A stretch of DNA of 64,000 nt from Ornithinimicrobium sufpigmenti (GTDB lineage: Bacteria > Actinomycetota > Actinomycetes > Actinomycetales > Dermatophilaceae), in NCBI RefSeq assembly GCF_004322775.1, contig NZ_CP036403.1, forward strand, positions 2,170,001-2,234,000, in the 5' to 3' direction. The notes under the pieces were generated by a model. That model made no database searches. It saw nothing but the letters and a program-made list of their open reading frames with translations, and was not told the DNA's origin. Within the stretch, counting starts at the first letter, position 1. The number at the start of each line of letters is the position of its first letter. Position numbers and translations under genes: made by a program. Positions 53,790-61,520 of this stretch are shown here, in pieces.

Positions 53790-54887
53790 TCAGGCCTCCA
53801 CGGGTAGGGGGTGCTCGGCGAGCCGGGTCTGGAACAGGGCCCGGACCTGCGGGTCGGCCCGCACCAGGGTGAGGGCGTAGTCGGCGTGGCCCGGCGTGTA
53901 GCCGTTGCCGATGAGCATGGTCACGTCGGCGGCCAGCCCCTCGGCGCCGAGCGCCGCCGCGGCGAAGTTGGTGGCCATGGAGAAGTAGATGACCGTGCCG
54001 CCCTGGGCGGTGACCAGCAGGGCCGGCTGCTCGCAGCCCGGGACGTCCACACAGACCACGGTGACGTCGACCGGTCCCCCGGCTTCGCGCACCGCGCGCT
54101 CCAGGTCCAGCGGGGAGCGTGCGTCGGCGATGACGACCTCGTCCGCCAGGGCTGAGGTGCGCAGCAGCTGCGCCTCGCGCTCGAACGGCACGACCCCGAT
54201 CGTGCGGGAGGCGCCGGCGTCGCGGGCGGCGGCCAGCGACAGGGAGCCGGACTTCCCCGCCGCACCCAGCACGGCGACGGAGGGGGCGTGGCCGCGCGCC
54301 ACATACCCCTGCACGACGGTGCGGGTGAGGGCCGGGGCGCCGCAGACGTCCATCACCATCAGCGCCAGCTCGTCGTCGAGGTCGTCGGGCAGCACCGCGG
54401 CGATGGAGCGGCCGAAGAGAATGGCGTGGCCGGCGGCCGGGACACGCTCGGAGAGGCCGTCCCAGCGCTCCAGGCCGTCGGAAAGCGCGAGCGGGGTCAG
54501 GGAGAGGGAGACGAGCGTGGCCACGTGGTCCCCCACCTGCAGACCCAGCGTGCTCTCCGGGCCGACCTCCGCGACGGTGCCGATGAGCATGCCGCCGGAG
54601 CCGGTCACGGGGTTCTGCATCTTGCCGCGTCCGGCCACGATCGAGAGCACCTCGGCGCGGATCCCCGCGCCGTCCACGGTGCCGTCGGCGTCGGTGTGCT
54701 TCTCCCGCAGCTGGCGGTAGGAGGCGGCGTCGAGGTTGAGGACCTCGACGTCGACGCGCACCTCGTCCGGGGCCAGGACGGGTGAGGGGTCGAGCCGCCG
54801 CGCCGCCTGGGGCAGGGTGACGTCGGGCCCCGAAGGCTCCAGCACACGGTGGAGCCCGAAGGGTGAATGGCCGGGTACGGCCGTCAT
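53790..54887 (-). CDS. kdd: L-erythro-3,5-diaminohexanoate dehydrogenase
   Basis: Kdd oxidises 3,5-diaminohexanoate to 5-amino-3-oxohexanoate with NAD(P)+. The 365-residue product resembles clostridial Kdd: PVTGSGGMLIGTVAEVGP, LVSLSLTPLALSDGLERWDG, cofactor loop VAVLGAAGKSGSLSLAAARDAGA and VTMLIGNGYTPGHADYAL. ATG at 54887 is preceded by AGGAGG on the minus strand. It is the first gene of the kdd-kamD-kamE-kal operon and diverges from kamA across a 73-base region with a long inverted repeat. Confidence 0.92.
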   Translation of the reverse strand: MTAVPGHSPFGLHRVLEPSGPDVTLPQAARRLDPSPVLAPDEVRVDVEVLNLDAASYRQLREKHTDADGTVDGAGIRAEVLSIVAGRGKMQNPVTGSGGMLIGTVAEVGPESTLGLQVGDHVATLVSLSLTPLALSDGLERWDGLSERVPAAGHAILFGRSIAAVLPDDLDDELALMVMDVCGAPALTRTVVQGYVARGHAPSVAVLGAAGKSGSLSLAAARDAGASRTIGVVPFEREAQLLRTSALADEVVIADARSPLDLERAVREAGGPVDVTVVCVDVPGCEQPALLVTAQGGTVIYFSMATNFAAAALGAEGLAADVTMLIGNGYTPGHADYALTLVRADPQVRALFQTRLAEHPLPVEA

Positions 54888-54914
54888 CTGTCCTCCTGAT
54901 CGGATCTTTGGCAA

Positions 54915-54954
54915 GACATCTTCCTGCAGATGTTCCCTTTTTCGGGAAGATGTC
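54915..54954. promoter_or_regulatory. Inverted repeat between kdd and kamA
   Basis: GACATCTTCC (54915-54924) and GGAAGATGTC (54945-54954) are perfect 10-bp arms separated by 20 bases; centres are 30 bases apart, close to three helical turns. A related AGATGTTCCC lies between them at 54928-54937. Position in a short divergent promoter region suggests an operator for a dimeric or tetrameric regulator. Confidence 0.7.
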
Positions 54955-54960
54955 CGTAGC

Positions 54961-56442
54961 ATGCCACGTATGCGTCAGACTACCGAGCAGCCCTACGTGT
55001 ACGCGCGCCGCGAGCTCATCGAGCCCGACTGGACCCGGTTCCCCGGCTGGGCCGACGTCACCGCCGGGCAGTGGGCGGACGTGCAGTGGCAGCGGGTCAA
55101 CTGCGTCAAGAACCTCAAGCAGCTGCGCGCCCTCATGGGCGAGCTGCTCACCGAGGAGTTCTACGCCGACCTGGAGAAGGACCAGCAGCTACGGGCCACC
55201 ATGTCGATGCTGGTGCCGCCGCAGATGATGAACACGATGGTCTCGGAGGTGACCTGGGCCGACGGGCGGATGCCCCGTGCGGGCGCGGAGTTCACCGCCG
55301 CGTTCTACGCCGACCCGGTGCGCCGCTACATGCTGCCGGTCTTCTCCGACCGGTTCACCGAGTGGGCCTCCCACCCCTACGCCACCCGCGACTCCCTGCA
55401 CGAGCACGACATGTGGGTCGCGGAGGGTCTGACGCACCGCTACCCCACCAAGGTGCTGGCCGAGATGCTGCCGACCTGCCCGCAGTACTGCGGGCACTGC
55501 ACCCGGATGGACCTGGTCGGCAACTCCACGCCCCAGTTCACCAAGCTCAAGCTGGCCGGGAAGCCGGTCGACCGGCATACCGCGATCCTGAACTACCTGC
55601 AGCAGAACACGGGCGTGCGTGACGTGGTCGTCTCCGGGGGCGACGTGGCCAACATGCCGTGGAAGAACCTGGAGGGCTGGCTGGACAAGCTGCTCGACAT
55701 CGACAACATCCGCGACATCCGGCTGGCCACCAAGGCGCTGATGGGGATGCCGCAGCACTGGCTGGCCCCCGAGACCGTGGAGGGCGTGGCCCGGGTCGCG
55801 GCCAAGGCCCGCGCGCGCGGCGTCGGCCTGGCGATCCACACCCACGTCAACTCCGCCCAGTCGGTGACGCCGCTGGTCGCCCAGGCCAGCCGCGCGATGC
55901 TGGACGCGGGCATCCGCGACGTGCGCAACCAGGGTGTGCTCATGCGCGGGGTCAACGACACCTCCACGCAGCTGCTCGACCTGTGCTTCGCGCTGGCCGA
56001 CGACGCGATGATCACGCCCTACTACTTCTACATGTGCGACATGATCCCGTTCAGCGAGCACTGGCGGGTCTCGCTGTCGCACGCCCAGCACCTGCAGCAC
56101 TCGATCCTGGGCTACCTGCCCGGCTTCGCCACCCCGCGGATCGTCTGCGACGTGCCGTTCGTCGGCAAGCGCTGGGTGCACCAGGTCGACACCTACGATA
56201 CCGAGCGCGGCATCTCCTACTGGCGCAAGAACTACCGCACCTCGATCGAGTCCGAGGACGTCGACGTCAGCAGCGCCGAGTACGTCTACTACGACCCGAT
56301 CGACACCCTGCCCGCCAGCGGCCAGGAGTGGTGGCGCCAGCACGCCGCGGAGCTCGACGGCCAGGACGCCGCCGCACAGGAGGAGAGGGCGGTCGCTGCG
56401 GCCGCCGCCTCGCGGCAGGCGTCGGTGGACCAGCTGGCCTGA
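54961..56442 (+). CDS. kamA: L-lysine 2,3-aminomutase
   Basis: KamA is the radical SAM and PLP enzyme that converts L-lysine to L-beta-lysine. The 493-residue product has the 4Fe-4S motif C173-x3-C177-x2-C180 (PTCPQYCGHCTR), the GGD segment VVVSGGDVANMP and the PLP lysine, probably K403, in VPFVGKRWVHQV. It is longer than clostridial KamA (416), with an N-terminal extension and an Ala/Glu-rich C-terminal tail. A second ATG at 54970 is possible. It is transcribed away from the other lysine genes from a shared regulatory region. Confidence 0.95.
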   Translation: MPRMRQTTEQPYVYARRELIEPDWTRFPGWADVTAGQWADVQWQRVNCVKNLKQLRALMGELLTEEFYADLEKDQQLRATMSMLVPPQMMNTMVSEVTWADGRMPRAGAEFTAAFYADPVRRYMLPVFSDRFTEWASHPYATRDSLHEHDMWVAEGLTHRYPTKVLAEMLPTCPQYCGHCTRMDLVGNSTPQFTKLKLAGKPVDRHTAILNYLQQNTGVRDVVVSGGDVANMPWKNLEGWLDKLLDIDNIRDIRLATKALMGMPQHWLAPETVEGVARVAAKARARGVGLAIHTHVNSAQSVTPLVAQASRAMLDAGIRDVRNQGVLMRGVNDTSTQLLDLCFALADDAMITPYYFYMCDMIPFSEHWRVSLSHAQHLQHSILGYLPGFATPRIVCDVPFVGKRWVHQVDTYDTERGISYWRKNYRTSIESEDVDVSSAEYVYYDPIDTLPASGQEWWRQHAAELDGQDAAAQEERAVAAAAASRQASVDQLA

Positions 56443-56449
56443 CCGGCGC

Positions 56450-56953
56450 TCACCCGCGCCGGGCGACCGGTCCTGTCCGGCCGCGGGTGACCGCGAGCAG
56501 GTCCTGCGGCGAGAGCTCGAGGTCCAGGCCGCGTTTGCCGCCGCTGACCAGCACCGTGTCATGGCTCAGGGCGGAGTCGTCGAGCACGGTGGGCAGCGCC
56601 TTCTTCTGCCCGACCGGGCTGATCCCGCCCACCACGTAGCCGGTGGTGCGCTCGGCGGTCTTCGGGTCCGCCATGGTCGCCTTCTTGGCGCCCACGGCAG
56701 CCGCGACCGCCTTGAGGTCCAGGGTGGTGTCCACCGGCACGATCCCCACCGCGAGGCCACGGTCGGTGTCGACCAGCAGCGTCTTGAACACGCGCGCCGG
56801 CTCCACCCCCAGTGCCTCCGCGGCCTCCAGCCCGTAGGACGGGGCGGCCGGGTCGTGCTGGTAGGGACGCGCCTGGTAGGCGATCCCTGCCCTGTCCAGG
56901 GCCACGGTCGCCGGCGTCCCGCCTCCGCTCCGACTCTTCCTCGCCACCGCCAC
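56450..56953 (-). CDS. ybaK: YbaK/EbsC-family Cys-tRNA(Pro) deacylase
   Basis: YbaK removes cysteine mis-attached to tRNA-Pro. The 167-residue protein has the family pattern RVFKTLLVDTDRGLAVGIVPVDTTLDLKAVA, AAVGAKKATMADPKTAERTTGYVVGGISPVGQKKALPTVLDDSA. The GTG start at 56953 gives an Arg/Ser/Gly-rich N-terminus. It is convergent with kamA (7 bases apart). It may pair functionally with the tRNA-Pro gene elsewhere in the window only in a general sense. Confidence 0.93.
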   Translation of the reverse strand: MAVARKSRSGGGTPATVALDRAGIAYQARPYQHDPAAPSYGLEAAEALGVEPARVFKTLLVDTDRGLAVGIVPVDTTLDLKAVAAAVGAKKATMADPKTAERTTGYVVGGISPVGQKKALPTVLDDSALSHDTVLVSGGKRGLDLELSPQDLLAVTRGRTGPVARRG

Positions 56954-57110
56954 AGGGTATGCCGTCGCCGCTGCGACCTGCTCGTGGCGGGACGCACCCT
57001 TGTTGCGACCTGCTCGTGGCGAGACGCACGCTCGGGCGGGCGACCCGCCGCAGAGCGCCTAGGCCCTGTGCAGACACGCCGGGACCGGGGCGCGGTCATA
57101 GGCTGCGGGC

Positions 57111-58190
57111 ATGCAGCTGCGCTCCCCCGCTCCCCTGCGTCCCGGCGACGTCGTCGGGGTGACCAGCCCGTCCAGCGGTGTTGACGATCGCCTCCGGCCG
57201 CGGCTCGAGGTCGCGGTGGACGCCGTGCGCCGGCGGGGCTTCGAGGTCGAGGTCGGCGACTGCATGGAGGGCTCCTCGCACGTCAGCGCGCCGGCCGAGG
57301 AACGGGCCGCGGAGCTGGAGCGGATGCTGCTGGACCCGCGCATCCGGGCGGTCGTGCCGCCCTGGGGCGGGGAGACCGCGATCGACCTGGTGGGGCGCCT
57401 GGGCTGGGACCGCCTGGCCCAGGCCGAGCCGACCTGGATGGTGGGCTTCTCCGACCTGGCCACGCTCATCACGCCGCTGACCCTGCTCACCGGGTGGGCC
57501 AGCATCCACGGCAGCAACCTCATGGACACGCCGTACCGGGTCCCCGACGGACTCGTGGGCTGGCTGGACATCGTCAGCCTCGAGCCGGGCACCACCTTGA
57601 CCCAGACCTCGCCCAGGGCATGGCGGAAGGGCCTCGTGGACTACGTCGCGCACCCCGGGGTGGACCGCTACGAGCTGGACCAGGCGGGGTCGTGGCGTCG
57701 GCTCGACGGGGGTCCGGACAGTCTGGGTGGCACGGCCGCCGCCGCGAGAGGCGGTGGGGTCGTCGGTCCGAGCGACAGCGTGGAGGTGAGTGGCCGGTTG
57801 ATCGGCGGATGTCTGGAGACCCTGGCACCTTTGAGCGGCACGCCGTACCTGGACACCGGCCGGCTCGCCGCGCTCGGGGATCCGCTCATCGTCTACGTCG
57901 AGGTCGCCGAGGCCGACGCCTTCCAGGCCTGCCGTCTCCTGCACGGGATGCGGCTCGCCGGGTTCTTCGAGCACGCCGCCGCGGTGCTGGTGGGGCGGAC
58001 CGCCGCCCCCGACTCACCGACGCTCACCCAGGACGAGGCGGTGCTCGACGCGCTCGGCGAGCTGGGCGTGCCGATCCTGGCCGACGTCGAGTGCGGGCAC
58101 GTCGCCCCGCACCTGCCGTTGGTCAACGGCGCGCTGGCGACCGTGCGGCATACCCCTGAGGTGTCGAGCGTCACGCAGACCTTGGCGTGA
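57111..58190 (+). CDS. S66-family peptidase (LD-carboxypeptidase/MccF-like)
   Basis: The 359-residue protein matches the S66 family: LRPGDVVGVTSPSS, WGGETAIDLV, VGFSDLATLI with nucleophile S114, and C-terminal DVECGHVAPHLPLVNGA containing the catalytic His. S66 enzymes trim murein tetrapeptides (LdcA) or cleave microcin-like conjugates (MccF); the sequence does not decide which. No signal peptide is seen. It is followed by a short tandem repeat and the Lrp gene on the opposite strand. Confidence 0.88.
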   Translation: MQLRSPAPLRPGDVVGVTSPSSGVDDRLRPRLEVAVDAVRRRGFEVEVGDCMEGSSHVSAPAEERAAELERMLLDPRIRAVVPPWGGETAIDLVGRLGWDRLAQAEPTWMVGFSDLATLITPLTLLTGWASIHGSNLMDTPYRVPDGLVGWLDIVSLEPGTTLTQTSPRAWRKGLVDYVAHPGVDRYELDQAGSWRRLDGGPDSLGGTAAAARGGGVVGPSDSVEVSGRLIGGCLETLAPLSGTPYLDTGRLAALGDPLIVYVEVAEADAFQACRLLHGMRLAGFFEHAAAVLVGRTAAPDSPTLTQDEAVLDALGELGVPILADVECGHVAPHLPLVNGALATVRHTPEVSSVTQTLA

Positions 58191-58202
58191 GGCGGCCCTG
58201 CT

Positions 58203-58233
58203 GCCGGGCATGCCGGGCATGCCGGGCATGCCG
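58203..58233. repeat. 9-bp tandem repeat
   Basis: GCCGGGCAT occurs three times at 58203-58229 plus a partial GCCGG, between the convergent S66 and Lrp genes. Confidence 0.85.
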
Positions 58234-58297
58234 GTAGGCGGGTCCAGCAGCCAGCTGCGTCGGACGACGTCGTGGGCCTCAGGCCACCAGCCGCACG

Positions 58298-58768
58298 TCA
58301 GATGACGTAGTCCTCCGTGGGCAGCCGGCCCAGGCGGTCCTCCCAGGGCGTGGACAGCACGATCGTGGTGTTCGTGGCGACCGAGGCCTGCTGCCGGATG
58401 CGGGCGAAGAGCTCCTCGAGGTCCTGGGGACGGCCCACGCGGATGAGCAGGACGTAGTTCTCGTCCCCCGCGACCGACCAGCAGGCGACGATCTCCTCGA
58501 TGTCGTTGAGGCGCTCGGGCACGTCGTCCTCGGCCGCCGGGTCGAAGGGGGTGACGGACATCAGCGCCGTCAGCGGCAGGCCGACCTTGGTGTAGTCGAC
58601 GACCGCACGGTAGCCGGTGATGATCCCCCGCTCCTCCAGACGCTTGACCCGCTGGTGCACGGCCGAGGTGGACAGCCCGACGCGGCGGCCCAGGTCGGCG
58701 AAGCTGATTCGCCCCTCCTCGGCCAGCACCTGGACGATGTGACGGTCGAGCGGCTCGAGGACGGACAT
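58298..58768 (-). CDS. Lrp/AsnC-family regulator
   Basis: The 156-residue protein has an Lrp/AsnC helix-turn-helix (LAEEGRISFADLGRRVGLSTSAVHQRVKRLEERGIITGYRAVVD) and a RAM ligand-binding domain (ALMSVTPFDP, IEEIVACWSVAGDENYVLLIRVG). Lrp family proteins sense amino acids. Its nearness to the lysine aminomutase locus, about 2 kb away, makes it a candidate regulator of that locus, but it is not adjacent. ATG at 58768. Confidence 0.9.
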   Translation of the reverse strand: MSVLEPLDRHIVQVLAEEGRISFADLGRRVGLSTSAVHQRVKRLEERGIITGYRAVVDYTKVGLPLTALMSVTPFDPAAEDDVPERLNDIEEIVACWSVAGDENYVLLIRVGRPQDLEELFARIRQQASVATNTTIVLSTPWEDRLGRLPTEDYVI

Positions 58769-58777
58769 GGGCCCAGC

Positions 58778-59182
58778 CTAGTGGCGTCGTCCGGCGGCGA
58801 CGGCCGGCTCTCGCGCCGCCGACGACTCCTGGCGCCGGAGCCAGAACGCCACCGCCACGGCCGCGACCGTCAGCACCAGCGCAGGCAGGAACCAGACCGG
58901 CAGCGGCGCCGGGGCCGCCACGAAGGCAACGGCAAAGACGACCAGCCCCGCCGCGGCGAGCCCCACCCGGCGCGGGAGAGCGAGCGCCACCAGCAGCCCT
59001 CCGGCCACCATCACCGTGGGCAGGGAGAGCTGGAGCACCTGCTCCCAGGCGACCCCGCCCGGTCGGTCCAGCGGGTTCTCGTCGCGCGCGTCGTCCCACA
59101 GCGGACCGAAGAGCAGGACCGCCGCCGTGAGGACGGTCAGCGCGAGCGCCACCCAGGGCAGGCGACGGAGGAGGACGGGCAC
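58778..59182 (-). CDS. Small hypothetical membrane protein
   Basis: The 134-residue protein has four hydrophobic segments and no motif I recognise. The N-terminus is MPVLLRRLPWVALALTVLTAAVLLFG and the C-terminus is Arg/Ala-rich (FWLRRQESSAAREPAVAAGRRH). The GTG start at 59182 lies 37 bases from the divergent exonuclease start. It ends 9 bases before the Lrp start. Confidence 0.7.
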   Translation of the reverse strand: MPVLLRRLPWVALALTVLTAAVLLFGPLWDDARDENPLDRPGGVAWEQVLQLSLPTVMVAGGLLVALALPRRVGLAAAGLVVFAVAFVAAPAPLPVWFLPALVLTVAAVAVAFWLRRQESSAAREPAVAAGRRH

Positions 59183-59219
59183 CCCGTCAGGCTAACGCCC
59201 GGGACTACGCTGGAGCGCC

Positions 59220-60161
59220 ATGAGCCAGACCTCCGCGCCGCGCCTGCTCCTGCTGGACACGGCCAGCCTCTACTTCCGGGCCTTCTTCGGCGTCAAGGAT
59301 CAGCGCCCCGCGCCGGACGGGACGCCCACCAACGCCATCCGCGGCCTGCTGGACATGATCGCCACGCTCACCACCCGGTTCTCCCCCACCCACCTGGCCT
59401 GCTGCTGGGACGACGACTGGCGACCCCAGTTCAGGGTCGACGCGATCCCGTCCTACAAGGCGCACCGTCTGGTCGAGGGGTCGCAGGACAAGGAGGAGGC
59501 TCCACCTGAGCTCGAGGTGCAGGTGCCGATCCTGCGCCAGGTCCTGGAGTCGGTGGGTCTGCCGGTCCTGGGCTCCCCCGGGTACGAGGCCGACGACGTC
59601 ATCGGCACCCTCACCGCGACCCATCATGGTCAGCTGCCGATCGGGGTGGTGACCGGTGACCGGGACCTCTTCCAGCTGGTCGACGACGCCGCGGACGTCA
59701 GCGTCATCTACACCGCCAAGGCCGGCGTCCGCGACGCGGAGGTCATCACCGAGGCCGACCTGCAGTCCCGGTACGGCGTCCCGACCGGGGTGGCGTATGC
59801 CGAGATGGCCATGCTGCGGGGTGACACCAGCGACGGGCTGCCCGGCGTCAAGGGCATCGGGGAGAAGACGGCCGCGCAGCTGCTCGCCGACTACGGGAGC
59901 CTCGCGGCGCTGCGTGCCGCGGTCGACGCCGGCGACCCCCGGCTCAAGGGTGCCCGGCGCGCCAACCTGGAGGCCGGCGCGGCATACCTCGACGTAGCGC
60001 CGCGCGTGGTGCTGGTCGCGCCCGACGCGCCGCTGCCCGACGTGCCGCTCACCCTGCCGCGCGAGGTCGCCGACCCGGAGACCCTGCACCGGCTCATCGA
60101 GGCCTACGACATCGGCAACCCCGTCTCCCGCCTGCTCACCGCGCTGGGCATCCGCCCCTGA
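59220..60161 (+). CDS. 5'-3' exonuclease (PolA N-domain-like)
   Basis: The 313-residue protein is a stand-alone FEN/PIN nuclease like the N-terminal domain of PolA: LLLLDTASLYFRAFFGV, CCWDDDWRPQFRVDAIPSYKAHR, SPGYEADDVIGTL, VVTGDRDLFQLVDD and helix-3-turn-helix SDGLPGVKGIGEKTAAQLL. It should remove flaps or RNA primers in DNA metabolism. It corresponds to Rv2090, which also lies near helY. Confidence 0.93.
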   Translation: MSQTSAPRLLLLDTASLYFRAFFGVKDQRPAPDGTPTNAIRGLLDMIATLTTRFSPTHLACCWDDDWRPQFRVDAIPSYKAHRLVEGSQDKEEAPPELEVQVPILRQVLESVGLPVLGSPGYEADDVIGTLTATHHGQLPIGVVTGDRDLFQLVDDAADVSVIYTAKAGVRDAEVITEADLQSRYGVPTGVAYAEMAMLRGDTSDGLPGVKGIGEKTAAQLLADYGSLAALRAAVDAGDPRLKGARRANLEAGAAYLDVAPRVVLVAPDAPLPDVPLTLPREVADPETLHRLIEAYDIGNPVSRLLTALGIRP

Positions 60162-60247
60162 GGGAGCTCCACGGTGCCCACGACGGCGAGGTCCCCGATG
60201 TCCCCGATGTCCACAACGGGCGGTGGTCCGGGTGCCATGATGCGGCC

Positions 60248-60796
60248 ATGGCACTGAAGGACCGCAACCTCGCCGACGGCGAGCAGGTCATCCTCAATCT
60301 GCGTACGCACGTGAAGGCCATCCTGCGGCCCGTGCTGGTCGCCCTGCTGCTGGTCGTCGTCCTCGTCGCCCTGTGGTGGTTCCTGCGCGGGGAGGACTAC
60401 TACCCCCTCGTGATGTGGGTCGCCGGCGCCGTGGCGCTCGGGCTCGCGGTCTGGCTGGTCGCGCTGCCGATCCTGGAGTGGAACGCCGAGCGCTACGTCA
60501 TCACCAACCGGCGGGTCGCCCACCGCACCAGCATCCTCAACCGCAAGGGGCGCGACATCCCCCTGCACCGGGTCAACGACATCTCTATGGAGAAGAGCCT
60601 GCTGGACCGGATGTTCGGCTGCGGGACGCTGGTCATCTCCGACGCCACCCAGCAGCAGGGCATGGTGCTGCATGACATCCCCCAGGTCGAGAGCGTCCAG
60701 GTGCGGCTGCACAACCTGCTCTACGACGCGGACGACGGCTCGGACGACGGGGAGCACCCGCCCAACGAGCCGCCGCGCTCACGCGGGCGCCGCTGA
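60248..60796 (+). CDS. PH-domain (bPH2) membrane protein
   Basis: The 182-residue protein begins with a short basic segment, has two membrane helices near residues 25-80 and then a bacterial PH domain (ALPILEWNAERYVITNRRVAHRTSILNRKGRDIPLHRVNDISME, GTLVISDATQQQGMVLHDIPQVE). The C-terminus is disordered. The function of such bPH2 proteins is not established; they may bind lipids or other membrane proteins. Its 3' end overlaps the PAP2 gene by 18 bases on the other strand. Confidence 0.87.
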   Translation: MALKDRNLADGEQVILNLRTHVKAILRPVLVALLLVVVLVALWWFLRGEDYYPLVMWVAGAVALGLAVWLVALPILEWNAERYVITNRRVAHRTSILNRKGRDIPLHRVNDISMEKSLLDRMFGCGTLVISDATQQQGMVLHDIPQVESVQVRLHNLLYDADDGSDDGEHPPNEPPRSRGRR

Positions 60797-61423
60797 GCGC
60801 AGACCCCTGCCGGCCGGGGCCCCATCCCGCCCCCGACCCTGCACGAGCAGCCCGGCGCCCCACGCGGCCAGCGCCAGGGCGGCCGAGGCCAGCACGTCGC
60901 TCGGTCGGTGGTAGCTGAGGACGACGACCATCGCTCCCATGAGGGCGGTGGCACCGGTGCCCACCAGCAGGACCAGCCCGCGCCAGGCCACCGGCAGCAC
61001 CAGCACCAGGGCCACCGTGAGGGCCGCGACGGCTGCGGTGTGCCCGCTCGGCAGGGAGTTGGGCATCGGCCACGGGTCGGCCAGCTGCGGGCGCGGCAGC
61101 GTCGCCTTGAGGACCTGCGGCCCGAGCAGGCACACCGACACCGCGACTGCCGCACCCAGCGCGACGCGCCAGTGCCGCAGCAGACCGGTGAGACACGCCA
61201 TACCGCACAGCAGCACCATCCGGGTGGGGCCCAGCTCCGCGACGATGACCTCCGCGACGCGTCGGAGTCCGGGCCGGGCGGAGGCCCGGTCCATCACCGC
61301 GGTGTCCCAGGCCTGACCGGTCGTGCTGAGCACGAAGACGACGTAGAGGCCGAGCACCCCGAGGGCGCCCACGGTGATGAGGGCCCAGGGCAGCACGGGT
61401 GGCGGACGGTCACGGTCGGGCAT
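60779..61423 (-). CDS. PAP2-family phosphatase
   Basis: The 214-residue protein has six membrane segments and PAP2 motifs: KATLPRP, PSGH and SYHRPSDV. The first motif is compressed relative to the usual KX6RP, which may affect activity. Members dephosphorylate lipid phosphates such as undecaprenyl pyrophosphate or phosphatidate. ATG 61423 gives MPDRDRPPPVLPW as a short cytosolic start. Confidence 0.85.
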   Translation of the reverse strand: MPDRDRPPPVLPWALITVGALGVLGLYVVFVLSTTGQAWDTAVMDRASARPGLRRVAEVIVAELGPTRMVLLCGMACLTGLLRHWRVALGAAVAVSVCLLGPQVLKATLPRPQLADPWPMPNSLPSGHTAAVAALTVALVLVLPVAWRGLVLLVGTGATALMGAMVVVLSYHRPSDVLASAALALAAWGAGLLVQGRGRDGAPAGRGLRSAAPA

Positions 61424-61520
61424 GGCCGGATCAGGATAGACGCGCGGGCTGGGTCGACGGCTGAGGGCGGCAGGGAGCGGCACAGAGCAGCGGGGGCAGC
61501 AGCGGGCAGCGGGTATGCCG

